Part shown: in pieces, positions 28,981 through 38,914 of the stretch
How positions within the stretch are numbered: the first letter of the stretch is position 1
How the letters are laid out: every line of letters begins with the position of its first letter
Assembly (NCBI GenBank): GCA_032718475.1
Contig: JAUCBJ010002800.1
Location: forward strand, 62,001 to 126,000
Length of the DNA: 64,000 nt
DNA from: Nemertoderma westbladi
Lineage: Eukaryota; Xenacoelomorpha; Nemertodermatida; Nemertodermatidae
Reading direction: 5' to 3'
Notes under the pieces: generated by a model
What the model saw: only the letters and a program-made list of their open reading frames with translations
Databases searched by the model: none
Told to the model about the DNA's origin: nothing
Program-made: the position numbers and the translations under genes

Positions 28981-31900
28981 TAGCTACTCCGTAATTAAAG
29001 TTATATTGGCTACCCATGGAGTAATTAAAGTTATATTGGCTACCCAAGGAGTAATTAAAGTTATATTGGCTACCCATGGAGTAATTAAAGTTATATTGGC
29101 TACCCATGGAGTAATTAAAGTTATATTGGCTGCCCATGGAGTAATTAAAGTTATATTGGCTACCCAAGGAGTAATTAAAGTTATATTGGCTACCCATGGA
29201 GTAATTAAAGTTATATTGGCTACCCAAGGAGTAATTAAAGTTATATTGGCTACCCATGGAGTAATTAAAGTTATATTGGCTACCCAAGGAGTAATTAAAG
29301 TTATATTGGCTACCCATGGAGTAATTAAAGTTATATTGGCTACCCATGGAGTAATTAAAGTTATATTGGCTGCCCATGGAGTAATTAAAGTTATATTGGC
29401 TACCCAAGGAGTAATTAAAGTTATATTGGCTACCCATGGAGTAATTAAAGTTATATTGGCTGCCCATGGAGTAATTAAAGTTATATTGGCTACCCATGGA
29501 GTAATTAAAGTTATATTGGCTACCCATGGAGTAATTAAAGTTATTGGCTACCCATGGAGTAATTGAAGTTATATTGGCTGCCCATGGAGTAATTAAAGTT
29601 ATATTGGCTACCCATGGAGTAATTAAAGTTATATTGGCTACCCATGGAGTAATTAAAGTTATTGGTTACCCAAGGAGTAATTAAAGTTATATTGGCTACC
29701 CATGGAGTAATTAAAGTTATATTGGTTACCCATGGAGTAATTAAAGTTATATTGGCTACCCATGGAGTAATTAAAGTTATATTGGCTGCCCATGGAGTAA
29801 TTAAAGTTATATTGGCTACCCATGGAGTAATTAAAGTTATATTGGCTACCCATGGAGTAATTAAAGTTATATTGGCTACCCATGGAGTAATTAAAGTTAT
29901 ATTGGCTACCCATGGAGTAATTAAAGTTATATTGGCTGCCCATGGAGTAATTAAAGTTATATTGGCTACCCAAGGAGTAATTAAAGTTATATTGGCTACC
30001 CATGGAGTAATTAAAGTTATATTGGCTACCCAAGGAGTAATTAAAGTTATATTGGCTACCCATGGAGTAATTAAAGTTATATTGGCTACCCATGGAGTAA
30101 TTAAAGTTATATTGGCTGCCCATGGAGTAATTAAAGTTATATTGGCTACCCATGGAGTAATTAAAGTTATATTGGTTACCCATTGAGTAATTAAAGTTAT
30201 ATTGGCTACCCATGGAGTAATTCAAGTTATATTGGCTGCCCATGGAGTAATTAAAGTTATATTGGCTACCCAAGGACTAATTAAAGTTATATTGGCTACC
30301 CATGGAGTAATTAAAGTTATATTGGCTACCCATGGAGTAATTAAAGTTATATTGGCTACCCAAGGAGTAATTAAAGTTATATTGGCTACCCATGGAGTAA
30401 TTAAAGTTATATTGACTGCCCATGGAGTAATTAAAGTTATATTGGCTACCCAAGGAGTAATTAAAGTTATATTGGCTGCCCATGGAGTAATTAAAGTTAT
30501 ATTGGCTACCCAAGGAGTAATTAAAGTTATATTGGCTGCCCATGGAGTAATTAAAGTTATATTGGCTGCCCATGGAGTAATTAAAGTTATATTGGCTACC
30601 CAAGGAGTAATTAAAGTTATATTGGCTACCCATGGAGTAATTAAAGTTATATTGGCTACCCATGGAGTAATTAAAGTTATATTGGCTACCCAAGGAGTAA
30701 TTAAAGTTATATTGGCTGCCCATGGAGTAATTAAAGTTATATTGGCTGCCCATGGAGTAATTAAAGTTATATTGGCTACCCAAGGAGTAATTAAAGTTAT
30801 ATTGGCTACCCATGGAGTAATTAAAGTTATATTGGCTACCCATGGAGTAATTAAAGTTATATTGGCTACCCAAGGAGTAATTAAAGTTATATTGGCTACC
30901 CATGGAGTAATTAAAGTTATATTGGCTGCCTATGGAGTAATTAAAGTTATATTGGCTACCCAAGGAGTAATTAAAGTTATATTGGCTGCCCATGGAGTAA
31001 TTAAAGTTATATTGGCTACCCATGGAGTAATTAAAGTTATATTGGCTGCCCATGGAGTAATTAAAGTTATATTGGCTGCCCATGGAGTAATTAAAGTTAT
31101 ATTGGCTACCCAAGGAGTAATTAAAGTTATATTGGCTGCCCATGGAGTAATTAAAGTTATATTGGTTACCCATGGAGTAATTAAAGTTATATTGGCTACC
31201 CATGGAGTGATTAAAGTTATATTGGCTGCCCATGGAGTAATTAAAGTTATATTGGCTGCCCATGGAGTAATTAAAGTTATATTGGCTACCCAAGGAGTAA
31301 TTAAAGTTATATTGGCTACCCATGGAGTAATTAAAGTTATATTGGCTGCCCATGGAGTAATTAAAGTTATATTGGCTACCCAAGGAGTAATTAAAGTTAT
31401 ATTGGCTACCCATGGAGTAATTAAAGTTATATTGGCTACCCATGGAGTAATTAAAGTTATATTGGCTGCCCATGGAGTAATTAAAGTTATATTGGCTACC
31501 CAAGGAGTAATTAAAGTTATATTGGCTACCCATGGAGTAATTAAAGTTATATTGGCTACCCATGGAGTAATTAAAGTTATATTGGCTGCCCATGGAGTAA
31601 TTAAAGTTATATTGGCTACCCATGGAGTAATTAAAGTTATATTGGCTGCCCATGGAGTAATTAAAGTTATATTGGCTACCCATGGAGTAATTAAAGTTAT
31701 ATTGGCTACCCATGGAGTAATTAAAGTTATATTGGCTACCCAAGGAGTAATTAAAGTTATATTGGCTACCCATGGAGTAATTAAAGTTATATTGGCTGCC
31801 CATGGAGTAATTAAAGTTATATTGGCTACCCATGGAGTAATTAAAGTTATATTGGCTACCCATGGAGTAATTAAATTTATTGGCTACCCATGGAGTAATT

Positions 31901-32267
31901 AAAGTTATATTGGCTGCCCATGGAGTAATTAAAGTTATATTGGCTGCCCATGGAGTAATTAAAGTTATATTGGCTACCCATGGAGTAATTAAAGTTATAT
32001 TGGCTGCCCATGGAGTAATTAAAGTTATATTGGCTGCCCATGGAGTAATTAAAGTTATATTGGCTACCCAAGGAGTAATTAAAGTTATATTGGCTGCCCA
32101 TGGAGTAATTAAAGTTATATTGGCTACCCAAGGAGTAATTAAAGTTATATTGGCTACCCATGGAGTAATTAAAGTTATATTGGCTACCCATGGAGTAATT
32201 AAAGTTATTGGCTACCCAAGGAGTAATTAAAGTTATATTGGCTGCCCATGGAGTAATTAAAGTTATA
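28981..32267. repeat. 30-bp minisatellite array, most homogeneous block
   Basis: Nearly pure 30-bp periodicity from 29006 to the array end. The 26-bp TCCG variant is absent after about 28990, and a new variant with TGCCCAT in place of TACCCAT is frequent. Because length variants are rare, one frame stays open for 566 codons on the plus strand (30202-31902) and another for 528 codons on the minus strand (30277-31863). The block ends at 32267 where the sequence turns into SINE-like DNA. Confidence 0.96.
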
Positions 32268-32346
32268 TTGTACGTCCAGATGGGATCGAACTGGTGACCT
32301 CCAGGGCAGCGAAATTCACATGCCAAGGTGACAACCCCAGTGGTCA
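32268..32346 (-). mobile_element. tRNA-derived SINE remnant
   Basis: Read on the minus strand the stretch contains CCAGTTCGATCCCATCTGG, a good match to the RNA polymerase III B box (GGTTCGANNCC) with a tRNA T-arm-like hairpin, preceded by a tRNA-like segment with TTGGCATGTG and TTTCGC. This is the layout of the tRNA head of a SINE. The A box is weak and there is no complete cloverleaf, so it is not called a tRNA gene. On the minus strand the SINE-like head runs directly into the first satellite units. Confidence 0.45.
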
Positions 32347-32630
32347 CTATTTATAATGACACGTAATAAGTAACAGTAAAAATAATTAATGGATGGCCCG
32401 TTCCAGTAAGGATTATATGACAGCAATTCAAGTAGTTAGGAGGAAAATAATTTAAGGAAAAATTCATAATAACAATTAAAATTCAAGAGCGAAAAACACG
32501 TGAAAACCCCACAAAATAAAACTTCATAAACCAGATTGTATTTATTTGTGGACTAATAAATTTATATATAAGATATTATTGCGAAACAACCCGATAATTA
32601 GAGATGTATCATCCAACTTCCGGTTGATAA
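32347..32630. other. No gene seen
   Basis: AT-rich unique DNA between the SINE remnant and the 28-bp minisatellite. No long open frame or known element was recognised. Confidence 0.6.
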
Positions 32631-33485
32631 GTGAGTTACGGATTTCCGGCAGGGCGGGGTGAGAGGAGGACTTCCGGTAGGGCGGGGTGAGTGACGGACT
32701 TCCGGTAGGGCGGGGTGAGTGACGGATTTCCGGTAGGGCGGGATGAGTGACGGACTTCCGGTAGGGCGGGATGAGTGACGGACTTCCGGTAGGGCGGGAT
32801 GAGTGACGGACTTCCGGTAGGGCGGGATGAGTGACGGACTTCCGGTAGGGCGAGATGAGTGACGGACTTCCGGTAGGGCGAGGTGAGTGACAGACTTGCG
32901 GTCGGCAGGTGAGTGCCGGACTTCCAGTAGGGCGGGTGAGAGAAGGACTTCTGGTGGTAGGGCGGGGTGAGTGACGGACCTCCAGTAGGGCGGGGTGAAT
33001 GACGGATTTCCGGTAGGGCGGGTTGAGTGACGGACTTCCGGTAGGGCGGGGTGAGTGACAGACTTCCAGTCGGCGGGTGAGAGAAGGACTTCCAGTAGGG
33101 CGGGTGAGTGACGGACTTCCGGTAGGGCGGGGTGAGTGACGGACTTCCAGTAGGGAGGGGTGAGTGATGGACTTCCGGTAGGGCGGAGTGAGTGACGGAC
33201 TTCCGGTTGGGCGGGGTGAGTGACGGACTTCCGGTCGGCGGGTGAGTGCCGGACTTGCAGTAGGGAGGGGTGAGTGATGGACTTCCGGTAGGGCGGAGTG
33301 AGTGACGGACTTCCGGTAGGGCGGGGTGAGTGACGGACATCCAGTAGGGCGGGTGAGAGAAGGACTTCTGGTGGTAGGGCGGGGTGAGTGACGGGCTTCC
33401 GGCAAGGCGGGGTGAGTGACGGACATCCAGTAGGGCGGGTGAGAGAAGGACTTCCGGTAGGGCGGGGTGAGTGACGGACTTCCGT
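32631..33485. repeat. 28-bp GC-rich minisatellite
   Basis: About 30 copies of a unit whose core is GGACTTCCGGTAGGGCGGGG followed by TGAGTGAC, with small indels (for example GGTGGTAGGG and a 25-bp form with GGTCGGCGGG). The array starts near 32631 and stops at the TRMT10C stop codon, so it occupies the immediate 3' side of that gene. Long Pro/Ser/Arg-rich open frames on the minus strand (32542-33492, 32636-33607) are period artefacts. Confidence 0.95.
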
Positions 33486-34649
33486 TTACCACATTCCCGA
33501 CATTCTATTGTAAATCTTCCTGGTCCCCCTTCGCTCCCGCAGACCCGCTCTTTCCCGACAAAACTCCTGGTCGTAATTCCTGACGGAACTCCTAATCGCG
33601 AGTTCAACCGAGTCGCCCTGAGCCATTTTACTGAGAATCTCTAGGCAGGAGACGAGGTTAAGGCAGTTACCGTACGAGCGACCAAGTAGCACCTGTTTCA
33701 AAGGGAACGCCGCCGTTTCAACTCCCAACATCTTGGTGGCGTACGTTAGCGAAGCTTTCGGGACGCTCTTCTTGTCCACTAAACCGCCTATAACATAAAC
33801 CTTTGAAGGGTCGAACCGCCACAATAAGTTGTTCGAGTCCGGGGAGAGATAGACTATGTCATTCCTGGGGAAAACCCCAGTAACTGGTTCGCCACTCACG
33901 TTCATATGATAGCGACCACGGCTTAGCATGAAATTGTTTTGGTTTCTCCGCTCAACCATTTCCATTGCGGAGGATTCGGGACGGAGATTGGTGCAGGTCA
34001 GTCTGAACGGATCCTTCAATGTCAGATTTATAGAGACTAACATATCCAGTTGGGTGAACAAATTGTTAATGTCCCGTTCCCGCATATATTCATCGAATGA
34101 GAAGTCTACAACGAGATCTAGGCCGTTTAATAAGGATTTTAATTGTTTCTCTTTGAGGTTTTCCGAGATGTAATGGTTGACTCCGGCTAACAGTATCCCT
34201 GGAGAGGACCGATACTCTTCCAGCACTGCCATGTTTTTCTCGACACGGCGCGCTCGCCTCAACTTATCGTTTATTTTTTTATGTTCGTTTAAAAATAAAA
34301 ATGATAAATATTTGAGTTTGGCGGATCGACTAGTTTGGCCGAGGAACTGGGTTATTTCGGCGTCCGACATCGACCGCGGGAGTTCCACCCCGAATTCCCG
34401 ATAGAATTTAATTCGGCTTCGGAATTCTTCGATTTGTTCCTGCGTTATATCCTCGGGGTTGTAGACACTCGCTAACGCGTTGTGTATACCGCCGCCCGTG
34501 TTACTGGCGATGTAACAGCGACTCACGCGGTTCAATGAGAACTTATTCGAGCGGAGCCGATTATCGGAGGGCGAAGGGAGAGTTTTATTACGTCGGAACA
34601 GCCGGCAAATACCTGGAGTCATAGCAACAACAGATGATAATAACGCCAT
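33486..34649 (-). CDS. TRMT10C: Mitochondrial RNase P protein 1 (tRNA m1R9 methyltransferase, TRMT10C type)
   Basis: A 387-aa protein of the Trm10 branch of SPOUT methyltransferases. In animals this protein works in mitochondria with SDR5C1 and PRORP: it methylates purine 9 of tRNAs and helps cleave tRNA 5' leaders. The first ~50 residues are rich in Arg, Ser and Asn and poor in acids, which fits a mitochondrial presequence. A charged helical region (about 65-150) precedes the methyltransferase domain. Recognisable Trm10 segments are DIVYLSPDSNNLL and VYVIGGLVDKKSVPKAS; the Asp at about residue 292 in GGLVD fits the family's catalytic aspartate. The segment AAFPLKQVLLGR and the downstream helix match the SAM-binding knot. 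Length is close to the human protein (403 aa). The coding region is one exon. The 28-bp minisatellite begins right after the TAA stop. Confidence 0.9.
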   Translation of the reverse strand: MALLSSVVAMTPGICRLFRRNKTLPSPSDNRLRSNKFSLNRVSRCYIASNTGGGIHNALASVYNPEDITQEQIEEFRSRIKFYREFGVELPRSMSDAEITQFLGQTSRSAKLKYLSFLFLNEHKKINDKLRRARRVEKNMAVLEEYRSSPGILLAGVNHYISENLKEKQLKSLLNGLDLVVDFSFDEYMRERDINNLFTQLDMLVSINLTLKDPFRLTCTNLRPESSAMEMVERRNQNNFMLSRGRYHMNVSGEPVTGVFPRNDIVYLSPDSNNLLWRFDPSKVYVIGGLVDKKSVPKASLTYATKMLGVETAAFPLKQVLLGRSYGNCLNLVSCLEILSKMAQGDSVELAIRSSVRNYDQEFCRERAGLRERRGTRKIYNRMSGMW

Positions 34650-35319
34650 AGTGAAATTGTAATAAACAAAAAGACTATATAGAATCGGAGGATAATCTAA
34701 ACCTATGAACTAATAATAGTTTGACGAAAAAAAAACTGTTTAATACGTAATACCGGTATTAGATAGTTACGTACGGAAAGAAAGATTAATATCTGTGGAC
34801 TGTGGGGAAGCAGGTTAATCTCTTGTGGCGCCAATCAGTGGCGGTAAATATTACAAACTTTGGTATTGAAACTTGAAGCTAGTGAATAGTAAAGAGTTTC
34901 ATCCATCTGGTATTTACAGTGATTTTAGCCATGATTACGGATTGCCCCCCCCCCCCCCCTCCCTTTGGTCTTGTGTCAAATCCTGGTAAGATATCCTGTA
35001 GTCAGGTTACAGTTGCATTGATTTAAGCAAGCAATACAGTACAACTGTTAATGGAACAATATAATTTTACTTCTGTATGTATCTGTAAACATACAATGTA
35101 TAAAAACATCATTAATTGGATGATCGTGATACATTATGGAAAAAGTTATGCAGTTTGTTATTTTGTAGTTTATGTTAGCTATATTGTAGAAATTAATAAA
35201 ATTTAAAGCGACAAAAAAAGAAAATAAAGTTACATTGTTGGAGGTCGATTAGGAGAAGCATCAATTAAAAAATATTCTAACAAAAATGACATGTCCCTTG
35301 TCAATATATATTCAGTCAC
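34650..35319. other. Intergenic, upstream of TRMT10C
   Basis: AT-rich unique DNA that should hold the TRMT10C promoter; no TATA box or other element can be assigned with confidence. It contains a long C run near 34946-34960. No coding frame was recognised. Confidence 0.6.
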
Positions 35320-35482
35320 TTACATATTTTTTACACCACATCTCAAGAGTTACATATTTTTTACACCACATCTCAAGAGTTACATATTTTTTACACCACA
35401 TCTCAAGAGTTACATATTTTTTACACCACATCTCAAGAGTTACATATTTTTTACACCACATCTCAAGAGTTACATATTTTTC
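35320..35482. repeat. Short 30-bp minisatellite, about 5.4 copies
   Basis: Five perfect copies of a 30-bp unit beginning TTACATATTTTTTACACCAC, starting at 35320, 35350, 35380, 35410 and 35440, plus a partial sixth. The unit is unrelated in sequence to the giant array although its length is the same. The perfect identity points to a recent expansion. Confidence 0.95.
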
Positions 35483-35746
35483 ACCTATCAGATTTACACA
35501 TGGACTGTACCCCTTCCACCCCTTCTCGTCACTTACCATCCATAATAATATCATCCCATCGAATCATTTACTTTCACTTTATTATTTTTAACAAGTCACA
35601 AATATTTTACAATCGGCAGAAATACAATTCTACACGTTTAAAATATTAATTTAAGTCTGGAACTGAAGTAACTTACTAACATATTCACAACTGTATGTTT
35701 ATAAAGTATAATAATATTTGCAAAATTATATAAGAAGTAAGTTTAT
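35483..35746. other. 3' flank of C7orf25-like gene
   Basis: AT-rich unique DNA, on the 3' side of the minus-strand gene. No gene was seen. Confidence 0.5.
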
Positions 35747-36880
35747 TTATTTATTTAAGCTCCGGCAGTCCGGCACTACTGAACTCTCAGACAGGGCTCT
35801 GGCCTCGTGCAAATGAACCATAAAGCAGACACCCTGACTCAGAGAACTACGGTAAAAGCCACCGTTAGCGGTTACAGTAACCGCCTTCAAATTGTCGCCC
35901 GTCCCAAATATTATTTTAGAACGGCCCTTTATTTGCGACGTATTCCGTAAGTTCGTCGCCCGAAGAGACACGGAATCCTCAACCACCTCGAGTTTATCCA
36001 ACAGCTCTAACGCTCGCTGTTGCTCGGCAACACCCCCCACAGTTCGAACGATCGATTTAAAGTCAACGACTGCCGTCCGACACGAGAACCAGACCTTACC
36101 GGACAGAAAACTTAGTAACCTAGGCAACACGGGAGCGTGTTTCTCGGCCTCCGCTTGTTGGCGGATAATCGGCTGAGAGTAACTGTGATTGGTTTGTCCG
36201 TGGGACAAATCGGAAACCATGGTTACCAGGGTAGACACATCGAAATTAATACGATCGTGGCTGATCCGCAAGGCGGATAAATCAGGCACCTTTTCGCGTT
36301 CCGAACCCATCAGTTTACCCTGCACTATGGCCCCGCAGTCTTCCAATAAGTTCACTAGTTGTGGAGAAACGCCACGCGGGAAGCTAACCATTACCCTCGG
36401 GTGGGTGAACCCGAACTGAAAGTGACGCGATAAGGAAACCAAATCAGATACCTGTTGGATCGTATCTTTAGCTCCAAAAGCAGACGATCCATCGATAATT
36501 TGTTGCAAGTTTTCAGGTTTCCTGGCGACCACCTTTACCCACAATAAACCGTCGCATGCGACTATATCTACCGTAACATTTCCGTCCAATTTAGGGTCAG
36601 TTTGTTTAGGTATTTTGTAAAAGAAACATTTAATATCTGGAAGAATATTCGCAGTCGATACAATTGCTTTGTAATACTCCATATTAGAACATGTGATAAA
36701 TGTATTAATTTTATCTGAACTCATAAGTTTGTTGTGCAATAGTTTTGTTACTCCGTGAATCTCCTTCTGTATTTGAAGGCTAAGTTTCTCGTTATTAGGT
36801 AGAGAATTAGCACCCAGCAATATTGCGTCCCATTGCTGGAGGAATGCAGTAACATCATTAATAGTTGTAGCCGAAGCCAT
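35747..36880 (-). CDS. C7orf25: C7orf25/UPF0415 family protein (DUF1308)
   Basis: A 377-aa single-exon protein. The C-terminal DUF1308 region is clear: IIFGTGDNLKAVTVTANGGF followed by GVCFMVHLHEARALSES is a strong match to the end of animal C7orf25 proteins. The middle contains VDIVACDGLLWVKVVARKP, the other conserved block, and an INFDVSTLVTMVSDLSHG segment. Human C7orf25 is about 421 aa and its coding region is also one exon, so the lack of introns is expected and is not evidence of a retrocopy. The biochemical role of the family is not established. The frame is intact with no stop or frameshift. The neighbour TRMT10C lies about 1.1 kb away on the same strand. Confidence 0.9.
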   Translation of the reverse strand: MASATTINDVTAFLQQWDAILLGANSLPNNEKLSLQIQKEIHGVTKLLHNKLMSSDKINTFITCSNMEYYKAIVSTANILPDIKCFFYKIPKQTDPKLDGNVTVDIVACDGLLWVKVVARKPENLQQIIDGSSAFGAKDTIQQVSDLVSLSRHFQFGFTHPRVMVSFPRGVSPQLVNLLEDCGAIVQGKLMGSEREKVPDLSALRISHDRINFDVSTLVTMVSDLSHGQTNHSYSQPIIRQQAEAEKHAPVLPRLLSFLSGKVWFSCRTAVVDFKSIVRTVGGVAEQQRALELLDKLEVVEDSVSLRATNLRNTSQIKGRSKIIFGTGDNLKAVTVTANGGFYRSSLSQGVCFMVHLHEARALSESSVVPDCRSLNK

Positions 36881-37304
36881 TGCGGCATTAGGCTACTGTA
36901 TTAGGCCTACTGTGTACTGTACTGTGTACTGGAGACGGAGAAATACGGAAATACCTGAATACCAAGGAGTATTCCCAGCTCTACCAGCCTACAGTCCTAT
37001 ACTGCTATATGGCTGTATAGCTGTATAGGCCAAGTCCTATACAGCCGTACAAACAACTCACAAACTGCTGGACTGGCAGATAAGGGAAATTTTGGTTTGC
37101 AATTGTGAACGAGCATTTAACAATCTTCATCATCGTGAATTTAAATAATTATAGTGTCAAAAGACGCGCAAAACTCTCCGCTTTCAATTAATATAAGCCA
37201 CATGTGAAATTATTGAGATTTAATGTATTTGAATCGATCGAAAATCTCTATCCATATAAAAACCAAGATAAAAAATTATCAGAGCACTGCATAAAATGAC
37301 GTTA
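36881..37304. other. Upstream flank of C7orf25-like gene
   Basis: Unique DNA with several AGGCCTA words and short CTATAC/CTGTATAG imperfect inverted repeats around 36995-37050. Probably contains the promoter; no defined element was seen. Confidence 0.5.
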
Positions 37305-38531
37305 AATATACTACTAGGATCGGTATGCTGCATTGCAGCTGCATTTTTAAGAATGCTGTGCCGGCTTGTCGACAAAATTGCACCGCCACCAAGGCCAGTG
37401 TTCTTTAAGATGCGTCTCAAGGAAGTCATGGACTGTCCACCATGCTTATTCATTCCGTGAGGCTGCCAAAGTACAAGATTATACACTGGCTGGTCCTCAC
37501 GGCGAAAGCAATGTCCTGCAAAGCGGAGGCGATTTTGTTCTACTGTCAAAGCTTGGGGGAACCAATGAGACACCTCCAATGTTATATAGTGTCTGGTTGG
37601 AGATGTATGCATTGTACTTGACACAATGAACCCGGCGTAGCATTCTTGTGAATGTGCCATCCAGAGATTTGGTGTCCTTAGCAGTTAGAGCCCAGCATGG
37701 ACTCCCGTAGAGGAGTACTGGAACTACTGCTGCTCTAAATAATCGGACCTTAAGTTTCCGATTAATTCTCGGTGATTTCCAAATCCTGGAAAGCCTATTC
37801 AAGGCTGCCCATGCCTTTCCCTTACGTATTCGAAGGTCCTCACCTGACTTCCGGATCCATGATCCCAGGTAACAGAAGTCGTCCACATGCTCAAGCATAC
37901 CATCCTTTGAGCTTATGCTCATCCGATCAGAGACTTGCTGAGGACTTTCAAAGTTAACTGTCAAAATTTTGGTCTTTCTGGAGTTAATAAAAAGACCAAC
38001 ACTAGAAGCAGCATGTTCTAATGAGCTGAGGAGCCGTTGGGCTCCCTCTAATGATTCTGAGAGTACTCCTAAGTCATCAGCAAAGTCTAGATCAGTTAGG
38101 TACTTGGCAGGATTTCCTCGACTTCTGGAGCCAGTAGGTGGAGTTATCATCACCCCATCATCATTATGATGATCTAAGGACATGCGTAGAACATAGTCAA
38201 CCACAATAATGAACAAGAATGGTGCAAGTGTGTCTCCTTGGAGGACGCCCCATAACACTTCAAATGGTTCTGTGTCACCGTCAACAGTAGACACAAATGT
38301 TGTCAAACCATCGTATACTGATCTGATTGCTGCAATAATTTCATCAGGAATCCCATATAATGAAAGTATGCTGAACATACGTGAGCGAGAGACTGAATCA
38401 AAGGCCTTGAAGAAGTCAATCAACAAAGATAACAGCCAGATGCCTGTCTTTCTTTTTTGAGAATTCTTCAATTATCCTTCTAAGTGCCAAAATGGGCTCC
38501 ATGGTCCCACGACCTTTACGGAACCCATTCT
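37305..38531 (-). mobile_element. LINE copy 1 (5'-truncated, decayed)
   Basis: Almost the same sequence as the LINE at 42705-44504. It shares the 3' end (minus strand ...CCGATCCTAGTAGTA) and the RT region, and ends at 38531 where the match to copy 2 stops. It differs by a 4-bp insertion near 38417, one extra base near 37548 and a deletion of about 45 bp near 37390, each of which breaks the reading frame. Its TAG-type 3' tail is shorter than in copy 2. No clear target-site duplication was found. Confidence 0.88.
37497..38471 (-). pseudogene. LINE reverse transcriptase, frameshifted
   Basis: Encodes RT motif A (FFKAFDSVSRSRM), motif B (GVLQGDTLAPFLF), catalytic FADD, and the C-terminal LLYGSPCWALT region. 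Compared with the intact frame of copy 2, the start of motif A is out of frame (4-bp insertion) and the C-terminus is lost through a 1-bp insertion, so it is a dead copy. The gene product would be the polymerase for target-primed reverse transcription. Confidence 0.85.
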
Positions 38532-38575
38532 TACGGAGCCCCTAAAGGGACATGGGTTTCCCCCTTTTTTTTCTT

Positions 38576-38914
38576 AAGTCCGGCCCGGAGATACTATCTC
38601 AGGCCCGGAGATACTATCTCAGGCCCGGAGATACTAAGTCCGGCCCGGAGATACTATCTCAGGCCCGGAGATACTAAGTCCGGCCCGGAGATACTATCTC
38701 AGGCCCGGAGATACTAAGTCCGGCCCGGAGATACTATCTCAGGCCCTGAGATACTAAGTCCGGCCCGGAGATACTATCTCAGGCCCTGAGATACTAAGTC
38801 CGGCCCGGAGATACTATCTCAGGCCCGGAGATACTAAGTCCGGCCCGGAGATACTATCTCAGGCCCGGAGATACTAAGTCCGGCCCGGAGATACTATCTC
38901 AGGCCCGGAGATAC
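38576..38914. repeat. 40-bp minisatellite with internal palindromes
   Basis: About 8.5 copies of a 40-bp unit formed by two diverged 20-bp halves, CCCGGAGATACTATCTCAGG and CCCGGAGATACTAAGTCCGG. The first half contains the palindrome GAGATA-C-TATCTC. The array begins 45 bp after the truncated end of LINE copy 1. Confidence 0.95.

Noticed and set aside
1-32267. CRISPR array
   Set aside because: The 30-bp units are directly adjacent without unique spacers, the DNA is eukaryotic and there are no cas genes.
32268-32346. Functional tRNA gene
   Set aside because: The B box is good but the A box is weak and a full cloverleaf cannot be drawn; a SINE remnant explains it better.
32542-33607. Pro/Ser/Arg-rich proteins of over 300 residues on the minus strand
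   Set aside because: They are readings of the 28-bp minisatellite; one overlaps the end of the TRMT10C gene in another frame.
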